Below, in pieces: positions 31,040-38,621 of a stretch of 64,000 nt of DNA. Each line of letters begins with the position of its first letter. Positions within the stretch are counted from its first letter, which is position 1. Under the pieces are notes generated by a model that searched no databases, was not told where the DNA came from, and saw only the letters and a program-made list of their open reading frames with translations. Made by a program: the position numbers and the translations under genes. This DNA is from Allobosea sp. 117 (GTDB lineage Bacteria > Pseudomonadota > Alphaproteobacteria > Rhizobiales > Xanthobacteraceae), in contig NZ_JNLC01000017.1 of assembly GCF_000702305.1 (NCBI RefSeq), positions 248,001 through 312,000 on the forward strand, given 5' to 3'.

Positions 31040-31648
31040 ATGGAAAAAACCGCTCTTTTCATCGACGGCGCCAATCTTTATTCAGCGACCAAGTCGCTTG
31101 GCTTCGACATAGACTACAAGCGCCTGCTGAAGGAATTTCAGGCGCGGGGCCAGGTCCTCCGAGCGTTCTATTACACGACGCTGGTCGAGGACAGCGAGTA
31201 TTCCTCCATCAGGCCGCTGCTCGACTGGCTGGACTACAACGGCTATTCGGTCGTCACGAAGCCCGCGCGCGAGTTCACCGACAGCCAGGGGCGCCGGCGG
31301 ATCCGCGGCAACATGGACATCGAGCTCGCCGTCCACGCGATGGAGCTGGCGCCGCATCTTGACCACATCGTGATCTTCTCGGGCGACGGCGACTTCCGTT
31401 CGCTGGTCGAGGCGGTGCAGCGCAAGGGCGTGCGCGTCAGCGTGGTGTCGACGGTGAATACCCAGCCGCCGATGATTTCCGACGAGCTGCGCCGGCAGGC
31501 CGACGCCTTCATCGATCTCGTCGATCTTCAGGCGAAGATCGGCCGCGACCCCGCCGAGCGCGCCGGCCGCATGCAGGAGACGCCGCGCTTCCTCGAGAAG
31601 CGGGGTGCGCCGCCGTCGAGCCCGTCCGACGAACTCTCCGAACCCTGA
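31040..31648 (+). CDS. NYN domain protein (LabA/DUF88-like PIN-fold)
   Basis: The 202-residue protein starts MEKTALFIDGANLY, the first acidic metal site of NYN/PIN-like nucleases. NMDIELAVHAME and IFSGDGDFRSLVEAVQRKG give the further aspartates. Family members are predicted or shown RNases. The tail (about 165-202) is charged and Pro-rich. A uracil-DNA glycosylase gene follows after 5 bp, suggesting one transcript. The target RNA is unknown. Confidence 0.87.
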   Translation: MEKTALFIDGANLYSATKSLGFDIDYKRLLKEFQARGQVLRAFYYTTLVEDSEYSSIRPLLDWLDYNGYSVVTKPAREFTDSQGRRRIRGNMDIELAVHAMELAPHLDHIVIFSGDGDFRSLVEAVQRKGVRVSVVSTVNTQPPMISDELRRQADAFIDLVDLQAKIGRDPAERAGRMQETPRFLEKRGAPPSSPSDELSEP

Positions 31649-31653
31649 TCGCC

Positions 31654-32313
31654 ATGAGCGGCGATATCGCGCGCGCCGAGGCGGAACCGGCGCGCGACTG
31701 CCCGATATGTCCGCGGCTGGTGGCATTCCGCGAGCATTGGCGCACCGAGGAGCCCGGCTGGCACAACGCGCCGGTCCCCTCCTTCGGGCCGGCCGATGCG
31801 CGCCTGCTGATCGTCGGGCTCGCGCCGGGCCTGCGCGGCGCGAACCGTACCGGCCGTCCCTTCACCGGCGACTATGCGGGCGACCTGCTCTATTCGACCC
31901 TGCTGACCTACGGTTTCGCGACGGGCCGCTTCGAGGCGCGCCCGGATGATTCACTCACGCTCGTCGATGCGCGGATCACCAATGCGGTGCGCTGCGTGCC
32001 GCCGGAGAACAAGCCGACCACCGACGAGATGCGTGGCTGCCGGCCGTTCCTCGCCGCGACCGTCGGCCTGCTTCCCGGGCTCAGCGCCGTCGTCGCGCTC
32101 GGCAAGATCGCGCATGACCAGGTGCTGGCGGCGCATGGCGAGAGGCTGTCGCGCTTCAAGTTCGCCCATGGCGCGCAGCACCGGATCGGCGACCTCGCCC
32201 TTTTCGACAGCTATCACTGCTCCCGCTACAACACGAACACCGGCGTGCTGACGCCGGAGATGTTCCACGCCGTGTTCGCGGCAGTGCGCGCCTATCTCGA
32301 CAATACCCGCTGA
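31654..32313 (+). CDS. Family 5 uracil-DNA glycosylase (UDGb-type)
   Basis: Removes uracil and perhaps other deaminated bases from DNA. The 219 residues show GLAPGLRGANRTGRPFTGD, the active-site motif of the UDGb family, and SYHCSRYNTNTGVLTPEMF near the end. An iron-sulphur cluster is likely from Cys16 and Cys19 (DCPICPR), with further cysteines in RCVPPENKPT and the SYHC segment. It is the second gene of a two-gene unit with the NYN protein and convergent with epmA, the stops touching. Confidence 0.88.
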   Translation: MSGDIARAEAEPARDCPICPRLVAFREHWRTEEPGWHNAPVPSFGPADARLLIVGLAPGLRGANRTGRPFTGDYAGDLLYSTLLTYGFATGRFEARPDDSLTLVDARITNAVRCVPPENKPTTDEMRGCRPFLAATVGLLPGLSAVVALGKIAHDQVLAAHGERLSRFKFAHGAQHRIGDLALFDSYHCSRYNTNTGVLTPEMFHAVFAAVRAYLDNTR

Positions 32314-33360
32314 TTACGGCGCCACCGGCGCCCAGAGCACCTGCTCGATCCGCTCGGCGCCGGTCAGCAGCATGGCCAGCCGGTCGATGCCGAGCGCGAT
32401 GCCGGAGGCTTCCGGCATCACGGCAAGCGCGACAAGGAAATCCTCGTCGATCGGATAGCGCTCGCCATAGATGCGCTGCTTCTCGTCCATCCACGCCTCG
32501 AAGCGCCGGCGCTGCTCGGCGGCGTCGGTCAGCTCGCCGAAGGCGTTCGCCAGCTCGACGCCACAGGCATAGAGCTCGAAGCGCTCGGCGAGCCGCGGCT
32601 CGCCGGGCTTCGGGCGCGCCAGCGCCGCCTCGCTGATCGGGTAGTCGCACAGGATGGTCGCCCGGCCCATGCCGAGATGCGGCTCGACCTTCTCCACCAT
32701 GATGCGGGTGAAGACATCCGCCCAGATATCGTCCTCCGCGACGCGGATGCCGGCCGCGCGCGCCGCGTGCCACAGCGCATCTCGGTCGGTCGTCCCATCG
32801 GGGGCGATGCTGGCCATGAGATCGATGCCGGCAAAGCGCTCGAAGGATTCCGGTACCGTCAGCCGCTCCGGCGGCGCGAACGGGTCGGCCTCGAAACCGC
32901 GGAACCGCAACCTGCCGGCTCCGGTGGCCTCGGCGGTGGAGGCGAGCAGCGCCGCGCAGTCATCCATCAGCGCCTCATAGGTCTCGCGGGCGCGATACCA
33001 TTCGAGCATGGTGAATTCGGGATGGTGCAACGCGCTGCGCTCGCCGTTGCGGAACACGCGGGCGAGCGTGAACAGCCTCCCCTCGCCGGCCGCGAGCAGC
33101 TTCTTGGCGGTGAATTCCGGCGAGGTGTGGAGATAGCGCGTCGCGGTCGATCCATCCGATCCGGTCAGCCGGGTCGCGAAGGCATGCAGATGCGTCTCGT
33201 TGCCCGGCGAGACCTGAAGGATCGGCGTCTCCACCTCGACGAAGTCGCGCGCTGCGAAGAAGCCCCGGATCGCCGCCAGCATCGCCTGCCGCGCCAGCAG
33301 GAACGGGCGGCGGTCGGCATGGCGCTCGGGCGCCCACCAGGGCGAGACGGGAACGGGCAT
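32314..33360 (-). CDS. epmA: Elongation factor P--beta-lysine ligase (EpmA/GenX)
   Basis: Attaches (R)-beta-lysine to EF-P. The 348-residue protein is a class II aminoacyl-tRNA-synthetase core without the anticodon-binding domain of LysRS. Motifs are FVEVETPILQVSPGNETHLH, YLHTSPEFTAKKLLAAG, VFRNGERSALHHPEFTMLEWY, and SGIALGIDRLAMLLTGA. The start opens with MPVPVSPWWAPERHADRRPFL, and the longer frame upstream overlaps a repeat and was rejected. Its substrate efp lies divergently 293 bp away. The mutase epmB is not next to it. Confidence 0.92.
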   Translation of the reverse strand: MPVPVSPWWAPERHADRRPFLLARQAMLAAIRGFFAARDFVEVETPILQVSPGNETHLHAFATRLTGSDGSTATRYLHTSPEFTAKKLLAAGEGRLFTLARVFRNGERSALHHPEFTMLEWYRARETYEALMDDCAALLASTAEATGAGRLRFRGFEADPFAPPERLTVPESFERFAGIDLMASIAPDGTTDRDALWHAARAAGIRVAEDDIWADVFTRIMVEKVEPHLGMGRATILCDYPISEAALARPKPGEPRLAERFELYACGVELANAFGELTDAAEQRRRFEAWMDEKQRIYGERYPIDEDFLVALAVMPEASGIALGIDRLAMLLTGAERIEQVLWAPVAP

Positions 33361-33410
33361 GGGTCCTGCTGCTTCGGCTTCTGAGAGCCCGTTTGGAAAT
33401 TCCCGGCGGT

Positions 33411-33540
33411 GAGGCCGTGCGTGCTTCGAGGCTCGCCCTGCGGGCGCGCACCTCAGCATGACGCCGTTGGTCTACTGACTTTTCGCAACCTCGTCATCCT
33501 GAGGTGCCCGGCGCAGCCGGGTCTCGAGGGATGCACCACG
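33411..33540. repeat. Interspersed 130-bp repeat, family B copy 2
   Basis: Inverted copy of the unit at 26847-26976: the right half there (GAGGCTCGCCCTGCGGGCG) comes first here, and GTCATCCTGAGGTGCCCGGC begins the other. Length is the same, 130 bp. It lies in the divergent epmA-efp gap and may place promoters around it. Confidence 0.8.
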
Positions 33541-33653
33541 GCGCCTTCACGCGCGGGGTTGGCGGAAGGCAGACGCGCTTGTATAGGAACCGCCCAACAG
33601 AATCCTGATGTCGCGCCCGTCTTCGCGCGGCACCCAACAGCCAGAGGACCGCA

Positions 33654-34223
33654 ATGGTCAAGGTCATCGCCAGCACGCTGCGCAAGGGCAACGTGGTCGA
33701 CATCGACGGCAGGCTCTATGTCGTGCTCACCGCCGAGAACATCCATCCCGGCAAGGGCACCCCGGTGACCCAGCTCGACATGCGGCGCATCTCGGACGGC
33801 ACCAAGATCTCCGAGCGCTACCGCACCACCGAGCAGGTCGAGCGCGCCCATGTCGAGGACCGGCCCTACACCTTCCTGTATTCGGACGGCGAAGGGTACC
33901 ACTTCATGAACCCCGAGAATTACGACCAGGTGGCCGTGCAGGCCGATGTGGTCGGCGATCAGGCCGCCTATCTCCAGGAAGGCATGCAGGTGATGCTCTC
34001 GGTGCATGAGGGCAACGCCATCGCCATCGAGCTGCCGCAGCGCGTGGTGCTGGAAGTGGTCGATACCGAGCCGGCGATGAAGGGCCAGACGGCGTCCTCC
34101 TCCTACAAGCCGGCGGTGCTGTCCAACGGCGTGCGCTCGGCGGTGCCGCCGCATGTCGGCGTCGGCACCCGCATCGTCGTGATGACGGCGGACGGTTCCT
34201 ATGTGGAACGCGCCAAGGACTGA
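33654..34223 (+). CDS. efp: Elongation factor P
   Basis: Relieves ribosome stalling at polyproline stretches. The 189-residue protein has three beta domains. The domain I tip reads HPGKGTP, with Lys34, the residue modified by EpmA. It starts [21 protein letters not shown] after an AGAGGACCGCA context. The lysine tip plus nearby epmA indicates beta-lysylation in this organism. A hairpin with a T-run follows the stop. Confidence 0.95.
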   Translation: MVKVIASTLRKGNVVDIDGRLYVVLTAENIHPGKGTPVTQLDMRRISDGTKISERYRTTEQVERAHVEDRPYTFLYSDGEGYHFMNPENYDQVAVQADVVGDQAAYLQEGMQVMLSVHEGNAIAIELPQRVVLEVVDTEPAMKGQTASSSYKPAVLSNGVRSAVPPHVGVGTRIVVMTADGSYVERAKD

Positions 34224-34241
34224 ACGCTCAGAGCGGACATG

Positions 34242-34271
34242 AAAAAGCCAGGCCAAGTGCCGGGCTTTTTT
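34242..34271 (+). terminator. Rho-independent terminator after efp
   Basis: Stem AAAAAGCC/GGCTTTTT extended by GGC/GCC around one mismatch, loop CAAGT, ending in a T-run. It begins 19 bp after the efp stop. Confidence 0.82.
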
Positions 34272-34282
34272 GTTGTTTCCGC

Positions 34283-34380
34283 TTTTCGTCATCCCGGCCG
34301 AAGCGCAGCGCAGAGCCGGGATCGCTCGCGATGTCTGCGCGATCCCGGATCGGCCTTGTGGCCGTCCGGGATGACGAAAA
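34283..34380. repeat. Long palindromic repeat, family C, between efp and smpB
   Basis: Perfect 15-bp outer arms TTTTCGTCATCCCGG/CCGGGATGACGAAAA enclose an inner pair CCGGGATCGC/GCGATCCCGG. It lies between convergent genes and could end transcription from both sides. Elements of this look are common between genes in Rhizobiales. Only one full copy was found here. Confidence 0.75.
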
Positions 34381-34384
34381 AGAC

Positions 34385-34858
34385 CTACCCGCGATCGCGC
34401 ATCAGCCGCTGCTTGTCGCGCGCCCAGTCCTTCTCCTTCGCCGCCTCGCGCTTGTCGTGGGCCTTGCGGCCGCGCGCGATGGCGAGCTCGACCTTGGCGC
34501 GGCCCTGCTCGTTGAAATAGATGCGCAGCGGCACCACGGTCATGCCCTCGCGCTCCACCGCCTGCCACAGCTTGGCGATCTCGCGCTTGTGCAGCAGCAG
34601 CTTGCGCGGCCGGCGCGGCTCGTGGTTGAAGCGGTTGGCCTGCAGATATTCCGGGATGAAGGAATTATAGAGGATCGCCTCGCCGCTCTTCGCCGAGACA
34701 TAGCTCTCCCCGACGGTGGCCTTGCCGCCGCGCAGGCTCTTCACCTCGGTGCCGGACAAGGCGATGCCGGCCTCGAAGGTCTCGCCGATATCGTAATCGA
34801 AACGGGCCCGGCGGTTGTCGGCGACGACCTTGCGTGGAAGGGCCTTTTTCTCAGCCAT
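34385..34858 (-). CDS. smpB: SsrA-binding protein SmpB
   Basis: Carries tmRNA to stalled ribosomes. The 157-residue protein begins [20 protein letters not shown] and has the core [22 protein letters not shown], the tmRNA-binding surface, and a basic C-terminal tail ([19 protein letters not shown]) that enters the mRNA channel. It lies 41 bp after dapA, a common pair. The ssrA gene itself was not found in this window. Confidence 0.95.
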   Translation of the reverse strand: MAEKKALPRKVVADNRRARFDYDIGETFEAGIALSGTEVKSLRGGKATVGESYVSAKSGEAILYNSFIPEYLQANRFNHEPRRPRKLLLHKREIAKLWQAVEREGMTVVPLRIYFNEQGRAKVELAIARGRKAHDKREAAKEKDWARDKQRLMRDRG

Positions 34859-34899
34859 GGTGGTGTGCTCCGGACCGGAGCGCGCGCCCCGATCTCAAT

Positions 34900-35790
34900 T
34901 CAGTTGATCAGCCCGGCATGCACCATGGCGGCGCGGACGACCTCGCGGGTCCGCTCGGTCACCGGCACCATGGGCAGGCGCGCCTCGTCGGAGATGCGGC
35001 CCAGCACCGAGAGGGCGTATTTGGTCGGGCTCGGATTGGTCTCGACGAACAGCGCCTGGAACAGCGGGAACAGGCGGTCCTGCACGTCCAGCGCCGCCCG
35101 GTAGTCGCCGGCGAGGCAGGCGTTCTGGAGCTGCGCGCAGAGCTTCGGCGCGACATTGGAGGCGACCGAGATGCAGCCGTCTCCGCCATGCGCCATGAAG
35201 GCGAGCGCGGTGGCGTCCTCGCCGGAGAGCTGGTTGAAGGCCGGCCCCATCGCCTGGCGCTGCATGCTGACGCGGGCGAGATTGGCGGTCGCGTCCTTCA
35301 CGCCGGCGATGTTGTCCAGCTCGAACAGCCGCGCCATGGTCTCGACCGACATGTCGATCACCGACCGGCCGGGAATGTTGTAGATGATGATCGGAATGCC
35401 GATCGCATCGTTGATCGCCTTGTAGTGCTGGTACAGGCCCTCCTGCCCCGGCTTGTTGTAGTAGGGCGTGACCACCAGCACCGCGTCCGCGCCCGCCTTC
35501 TCGGCATGGCGGGCGAGGTCGACGGCCTCGATGGTGTTGTTCGAACCGGCGCCGGCGATCACCGGGACGCGGCCGCCCGACTGATCGACGCACCACTCGA
35601 CGACCAGCTTGTGCTCCTCATGCGACAGCGTCGGGCTCTCGCCGGTCGTGCCCACTGGAACGAGGCCGTGCGTGCCTTCGTCGATCTGCCAGTCCACGAG
35701 CTCACGGAACGCTTTCTCGTCGAGCGCGCCGTCGCGGAACGGCGTGACGAGAGCCGTGTAAGAGCCACGAAAAGGCGGCTTGTGAGACAT
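34900..35790 (-). CDS. dapA: 4-hydroxy-tetrahydrodipicolinate synthase
   Basis: First committed step of lysine and diaminopimelate synthesis: pyruvate plus aspartate semialdehyde. The 296-residue TIM barrel has [14 protein letters not shown], the tyrosine segment [15 protein letters not shown], and the Schiff-base lysine in [15 protein letters not shown]. Length and motifs are complete. It likely starts a dapA-smpB transcript; the promoter lies in the 355 bp upstream. Confidence 0.95.
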   Translation of the reverse strand: MSHKPPFRGSYTALVTPFRDGALDEKAFRELVDWQIDEGTHGLVPVGTTGESPTLSHEEHKLVVEWCVDQSGGRVPVIAGAGSNNTIEAVDLARHAEKAGADAVLVVTPYYNKPGQEGLYQHYKAINDAIGIPIIIYNIPGRSVIDMSVETMARLFELDNIAGVKDATANLARVSMQRQAMGPAFNQLSGEDATALAFMAHGGDGCISVASNVAPKLCAQLQNACLAGDYRAALDVQDRLFPLFQALFVETNPSPTKYALSVLGRISDEARLPMVPVTERTREVVRAAMVHAGLIN

Positions 35791-36145
35791 GGCGCGCTCC
35801 TGAAGACCCGGTACTGTGTCGTTGGCGTCGATCTGTTCGGCGTCGTAATATGGGTTCGCACGGCTCCCGCTGCGAGGAGAGGCGCGAAGGGCGCATCGAA
35901 TATCGCGTCGGGGCCTCGGAAGAAAGGGTATTCTTGGCGTTGCCGGCGGGTTGGGGCACGCTGCCCCGGTTTCGCCTGCTTGTGAGGGCAGAACACGTTT
36001 TCCGGGAGACGCTCAGGGGTACGCGTCCCGGGTTGTGGTTAGCGTTTCGTCAATAAGATCGCAGGACATTAGCGGTCTGGACTCAGCGTCCGCCCGCCGC
36101 CTTCTGTCTTCAAGTCCTGCGCCCGATCGGGGGAGAGCGTAAGCC
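35791..36145. other. Divergent intergenic region between dapA and the lytic transglycosylase
   Basis: A 355-bp region with no credible gene. It must contain promoters for both. A GGGGGAGAG ribosome site lies before the transglycosylase start. No operator or hairpin stood out. Confidence 0.45.
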
Positions 36146-38335
36146 ATGCGCAGCATTCGCGCCCGTCATTTGCGTGCCGCCACCAGCCTGAGCGTGGCGG
36201 CGCTGTTGGCGTCGGCCATGGCCTTTTCGCCCGCCTCGGCCGAAACCAAGCCGACCCCGCCGCCGAAGCCGCCGCAGAAGTCGAGCGCCGCCAAGCCCGC
36301 CGAGAAGAAGACGGCGGACAAGAAGGTTGCCGACAAGAAGGTCGCGGACAAGAAGGCGGGCAGCAAGGCGACCGCTTCCCAGAAGGTGGATCCCAAGCCG
36401 ACCGGCGCCTTGGCGCAGCCGGACAGCTCCTTCGACGGCGCGCCCGGCGATCTCCGGCAGGCGGTGAGCCTCGTCGAGAAGGGCCAGGGCGCGGAAGCGC
36501 TCGCGGCGGCCGATCAGCTCCGCGACCCGGCTGCGCGCGCCCTCGTGCGCTGGCTGGCGCTGCGCGTCACCGCCCGTCAGGTCGGCTTCGACCGCGCGGT
36601 GCGGATTCTTCAGGAGCACCCCACCCTGCCGACGCCGACCGTGCTGCGCCGGCGCCTCGAATATCTGCTTTATGCCGAGAACGCCGACGCCGGCACGATC
36701 ACCGCCTTCTTCTCCGGACAGGCGCCGATTTCCGGCGAGGGCAAGATCGCGCTCGCCCGCGCGCTGTTCGCCTCGGGCGACCGCACCGGCGGCACCGCGT
36801 GGCTGCGCGACGCGTGGCGCGAGGACGCGCTGTCGGAGGACGTCGAATCGACCGTCATGGTCGAGTTCGGCGGCGTGCTGACCCGCGCCGACCACAAATA
36901 TCGCGCCGACAAGCTGCTCTATGCCGAGGACGCCTCGCGCGGCCTGCGCGCTGCCGAGCGGGCCGGCTCCGACGTCGCCGCGCTTGCCCGCGCCCGCATC
37001 GCCCTGTTCGGCAAGGGCGACGCCAGCAAGGCGCTGGCCGCCGTGCCGGGCTCGCTGCGCTCCGACCCTGCCTATATCTACACGCAGGCCAAGATCGCGC
37101 GGCGTGCCGGCGACGATGCGACCGCCGCCCGCCTGCTTTCCAGCGCGCCGAAGGATGCCTCCGCCCTCATCGACACCGATGAATGGTGGATCGAGCGGCG
37201 GCTGGTCGCCCGCGAGCTGCTCGATCTCGGCGATGCCCGCACCGCCTACAAGGTGGCGCGCGAGGCGGCGCCGCCGGAAAACGACCATCTGCGCGCCGAG
37301 CAGCAGTTCACCGCCGGCTGGATCGCGCTGCGTTTCCTGAACGACCCGCGCACGGCGCAGCAGCATTTCGCGAAGATCGCGGAAGGCCAGACGCATCCGG
37401 CGACGATCGCGCGCGGCTTCTACTGGCAGGGTCGCGCCCTGGAGGCGGCGGGCAGCACCGCCAATGCGCGCAACCAGTATCAGACGGCGGCGGCCTACCC
37501 GACCGCCTATTACGGCCAGCTCGCCCGCGCCAAGCTCGACATCGCCGAGGTCGCGGTGCGCTCGGCGCCGGCCGCCAGTCTCGCCCAGCGCACCGCCTTC
37601 GCGCGCGATGAAGGCGTGCAGATCTTCAAGCTGCTGCAGCAGCTCGGCAAGCGCGACCTGTCGATCGCCCTCGCCTCCGACCTGTCGGATCGTCTCGACG
37701 CCGCCTCGCTCGGCCTGCTGGCGGAGGTCGCGCAGTCCAATCGCGACGCCCGCGCGATGGTGGTGATCGGCAAGAACGCGCTGAGCCGCGGCATGGCGCT
37801 CGACGACGTGGCGTTCCCGACCATCGGCATTCCGAGCTACCGGCCCATCACCTCCGAGGTGGACCGTGCGCTGGTCTACGCGATCGCCCGCCAGGAGAGC
37901 ATGTTCAACGCCTCCGTGGTGTCGCGCGCCGGAGCGACGGGCCTCATGCAGGTGATGCCGGCCACCGGCAGGACCATCGCCAGCCGCAACGGCGTGTCGT
38001 TCGACGCGCGCAAGCTGCACAGCGATCCCTCGACCAATGTGCAGTACGGGGCGGCGGAGCTGCGCAGCCTCCTGGACAACTACCAGAACAGCTACGTGCT
38101 CACCTTCGCGGCCTATAATGCCGGGCGCGGCAGCGTCGCCAAATGGATTGCCGCCTATGGCGATCCGCGCGACGCCGGCGTCGACCCGATCGACTGGGTC
38201 GAGCGCATCCCCTTCTCCGAGACGCGGAACTACGTCCAGCGGGTGATGGAGAACGCGCAGGTCTACAAGTCGCGCTTCGGCGGCCGGCGGACGCTGCAGA
38301 TCGAGGCCGACCTGCGCGGCGCGCGGGTCGAGTGA
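36146..38335 (+). CDS. Soluble lytic murein transglycosylase (Slt70-like)
   Basis: Cleaves peptidoglycan glycan strands in the periplasm. The 729-residue protein has a signal peptide (about 1-32) and then a Lys/Ala/Pro linker (about 33-85) with tandem KKVAD units. A long alpha-superhelix runs to about 560. The C-terminal goose-type lysozyme domain has the catalytic Glu584 in ARQESMFN, then GATGLMQVMPATG and YNAGRGSVAKWI. The KKVAD repeats may vary in number. It is alone on the plus strand. Confidence 0.92.
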   Translation: MRSIRARHLRAATSLSVAALLASAMAFSPASAETKPTPPPKPPQKSSAAKPAEKKTADKKVADKKVADKKAGSKATASQKVDPKPTGALAQPDSSFDGAPGDLRQAVSLVEKGQGAEALAAADQLRDPAARALVRWLALRVTARQVGFDRAVRILQEHPTLPTPTVLRRRLEYLLYAENADAGTITAFFSGQAPISGEGKIALARALFASGDRTGGTAWLRDAWREDALSEDVESTVMVEFGGVLTRADHKYRADKLLYAEDASRGLRAAERAGSDVAALARARIALFGKGDASKALAAVPGSLRSDPAYIYTQAKIARRAGDDATAARLLSSAPKDASALIDTDEWWIERRLVARELLDLGDARTAYKVAREAAPPENDHLRAEQQFTAGWIALRFLNDPRTAQQHFAKIAEGQTHPATIARGFYWQGRALEAAGSTANARNQYQTAAAYPTAYYGQLARAKLDIAEVAVRSAPAASLAQRTAFARDEGVQIFKLLQQLGKRDLSIALASDLSDRLDAASLGLLAEVAQSNRDARAMVVIGKNALSRGMALDDVAFPTIGIPSYRPITSEVDRALVYAIARQESMFNASVVSRAGATGLMQVMPATGRTIASRNGVSFDARKLHSDPSTNVQYGAAELRSLLDNYQNSYVLTFAAYNAGRGSVAKWIAAYGDPRDAGVDPIDWVERIPFSETRNYVQRVMENAQVYKSRFGGRRTLQIEADLRGARVE

Positions 38336-38366
38336 GGCGACGCTCGGTGCAGTCGGTGCGGCGGGA

Positions 38367-38477
38367 TCAGCCCGCCGGCCGGCCGCGCAATATGCGCCTG
38401 AGCCAGCAGCCGGCGACGCAGCCCGCGACATAGGCGACCAGCAGCAGCGCGCAGGTCTCGACGGCGAACCAGTTCAC
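38367..38477 (-). CDS. Tiny single-pass membrane protein (36 residues)
   Basis: Begins with GTG and reads MNWFAVETCALLLVAYVAGC, then VAGCWLRRILRGRPAG. It is one hydrophobic helix with three cysteines and a basic end. The GTG overlaps the stop of the 47-residue gene upstream by 4 bp, so the two are coupled, and both follow the OmpA-family gene. The regular overlap and membrane-like composition argue for a real gene. The family is not recognised. Confidence 0.6.
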   Translation of the reverse strand: MNWFAVETCALLLVAYVAGCVAGCWLRRILRGRPAG

Positions 38478-38617
38478 GGCCGAACCTCCGTCTCATCCCC
38501 GGCTCCGCCGGTGCGGCGCGAGACGGCCGGCTTGCAGCCGCACAGCCATCCGGTGGCGAGCCCTATGGCGAGGGCGCCGACGAGATAGGGCCAAAGCTCG
38601 GTCGCCAGGAACCACAT
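38474..38617 (-). CDS. Tiny membrane protein (47 residues) after the OmpA-family gene
   Basis: Starts with ATG 4 bp past the OmpA-family stop and reads MWFLATELWPYLVGALAIGL, then ATGWLCGCKPAVSRR and a charged tail. One helix is followed by a CGC pair and a basic patch. The tight spacing to the genes on both sides suggests an operon of one large and two very small envelope proteins. Function is unknown. Confidence 0.62.
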   Translation of the reverse strand: MWFLATELWPYLVGALAIGLATGWLCGCKPAVSRRTGGAGDETEVRP

Positions 38618-38621
38618 CCGA

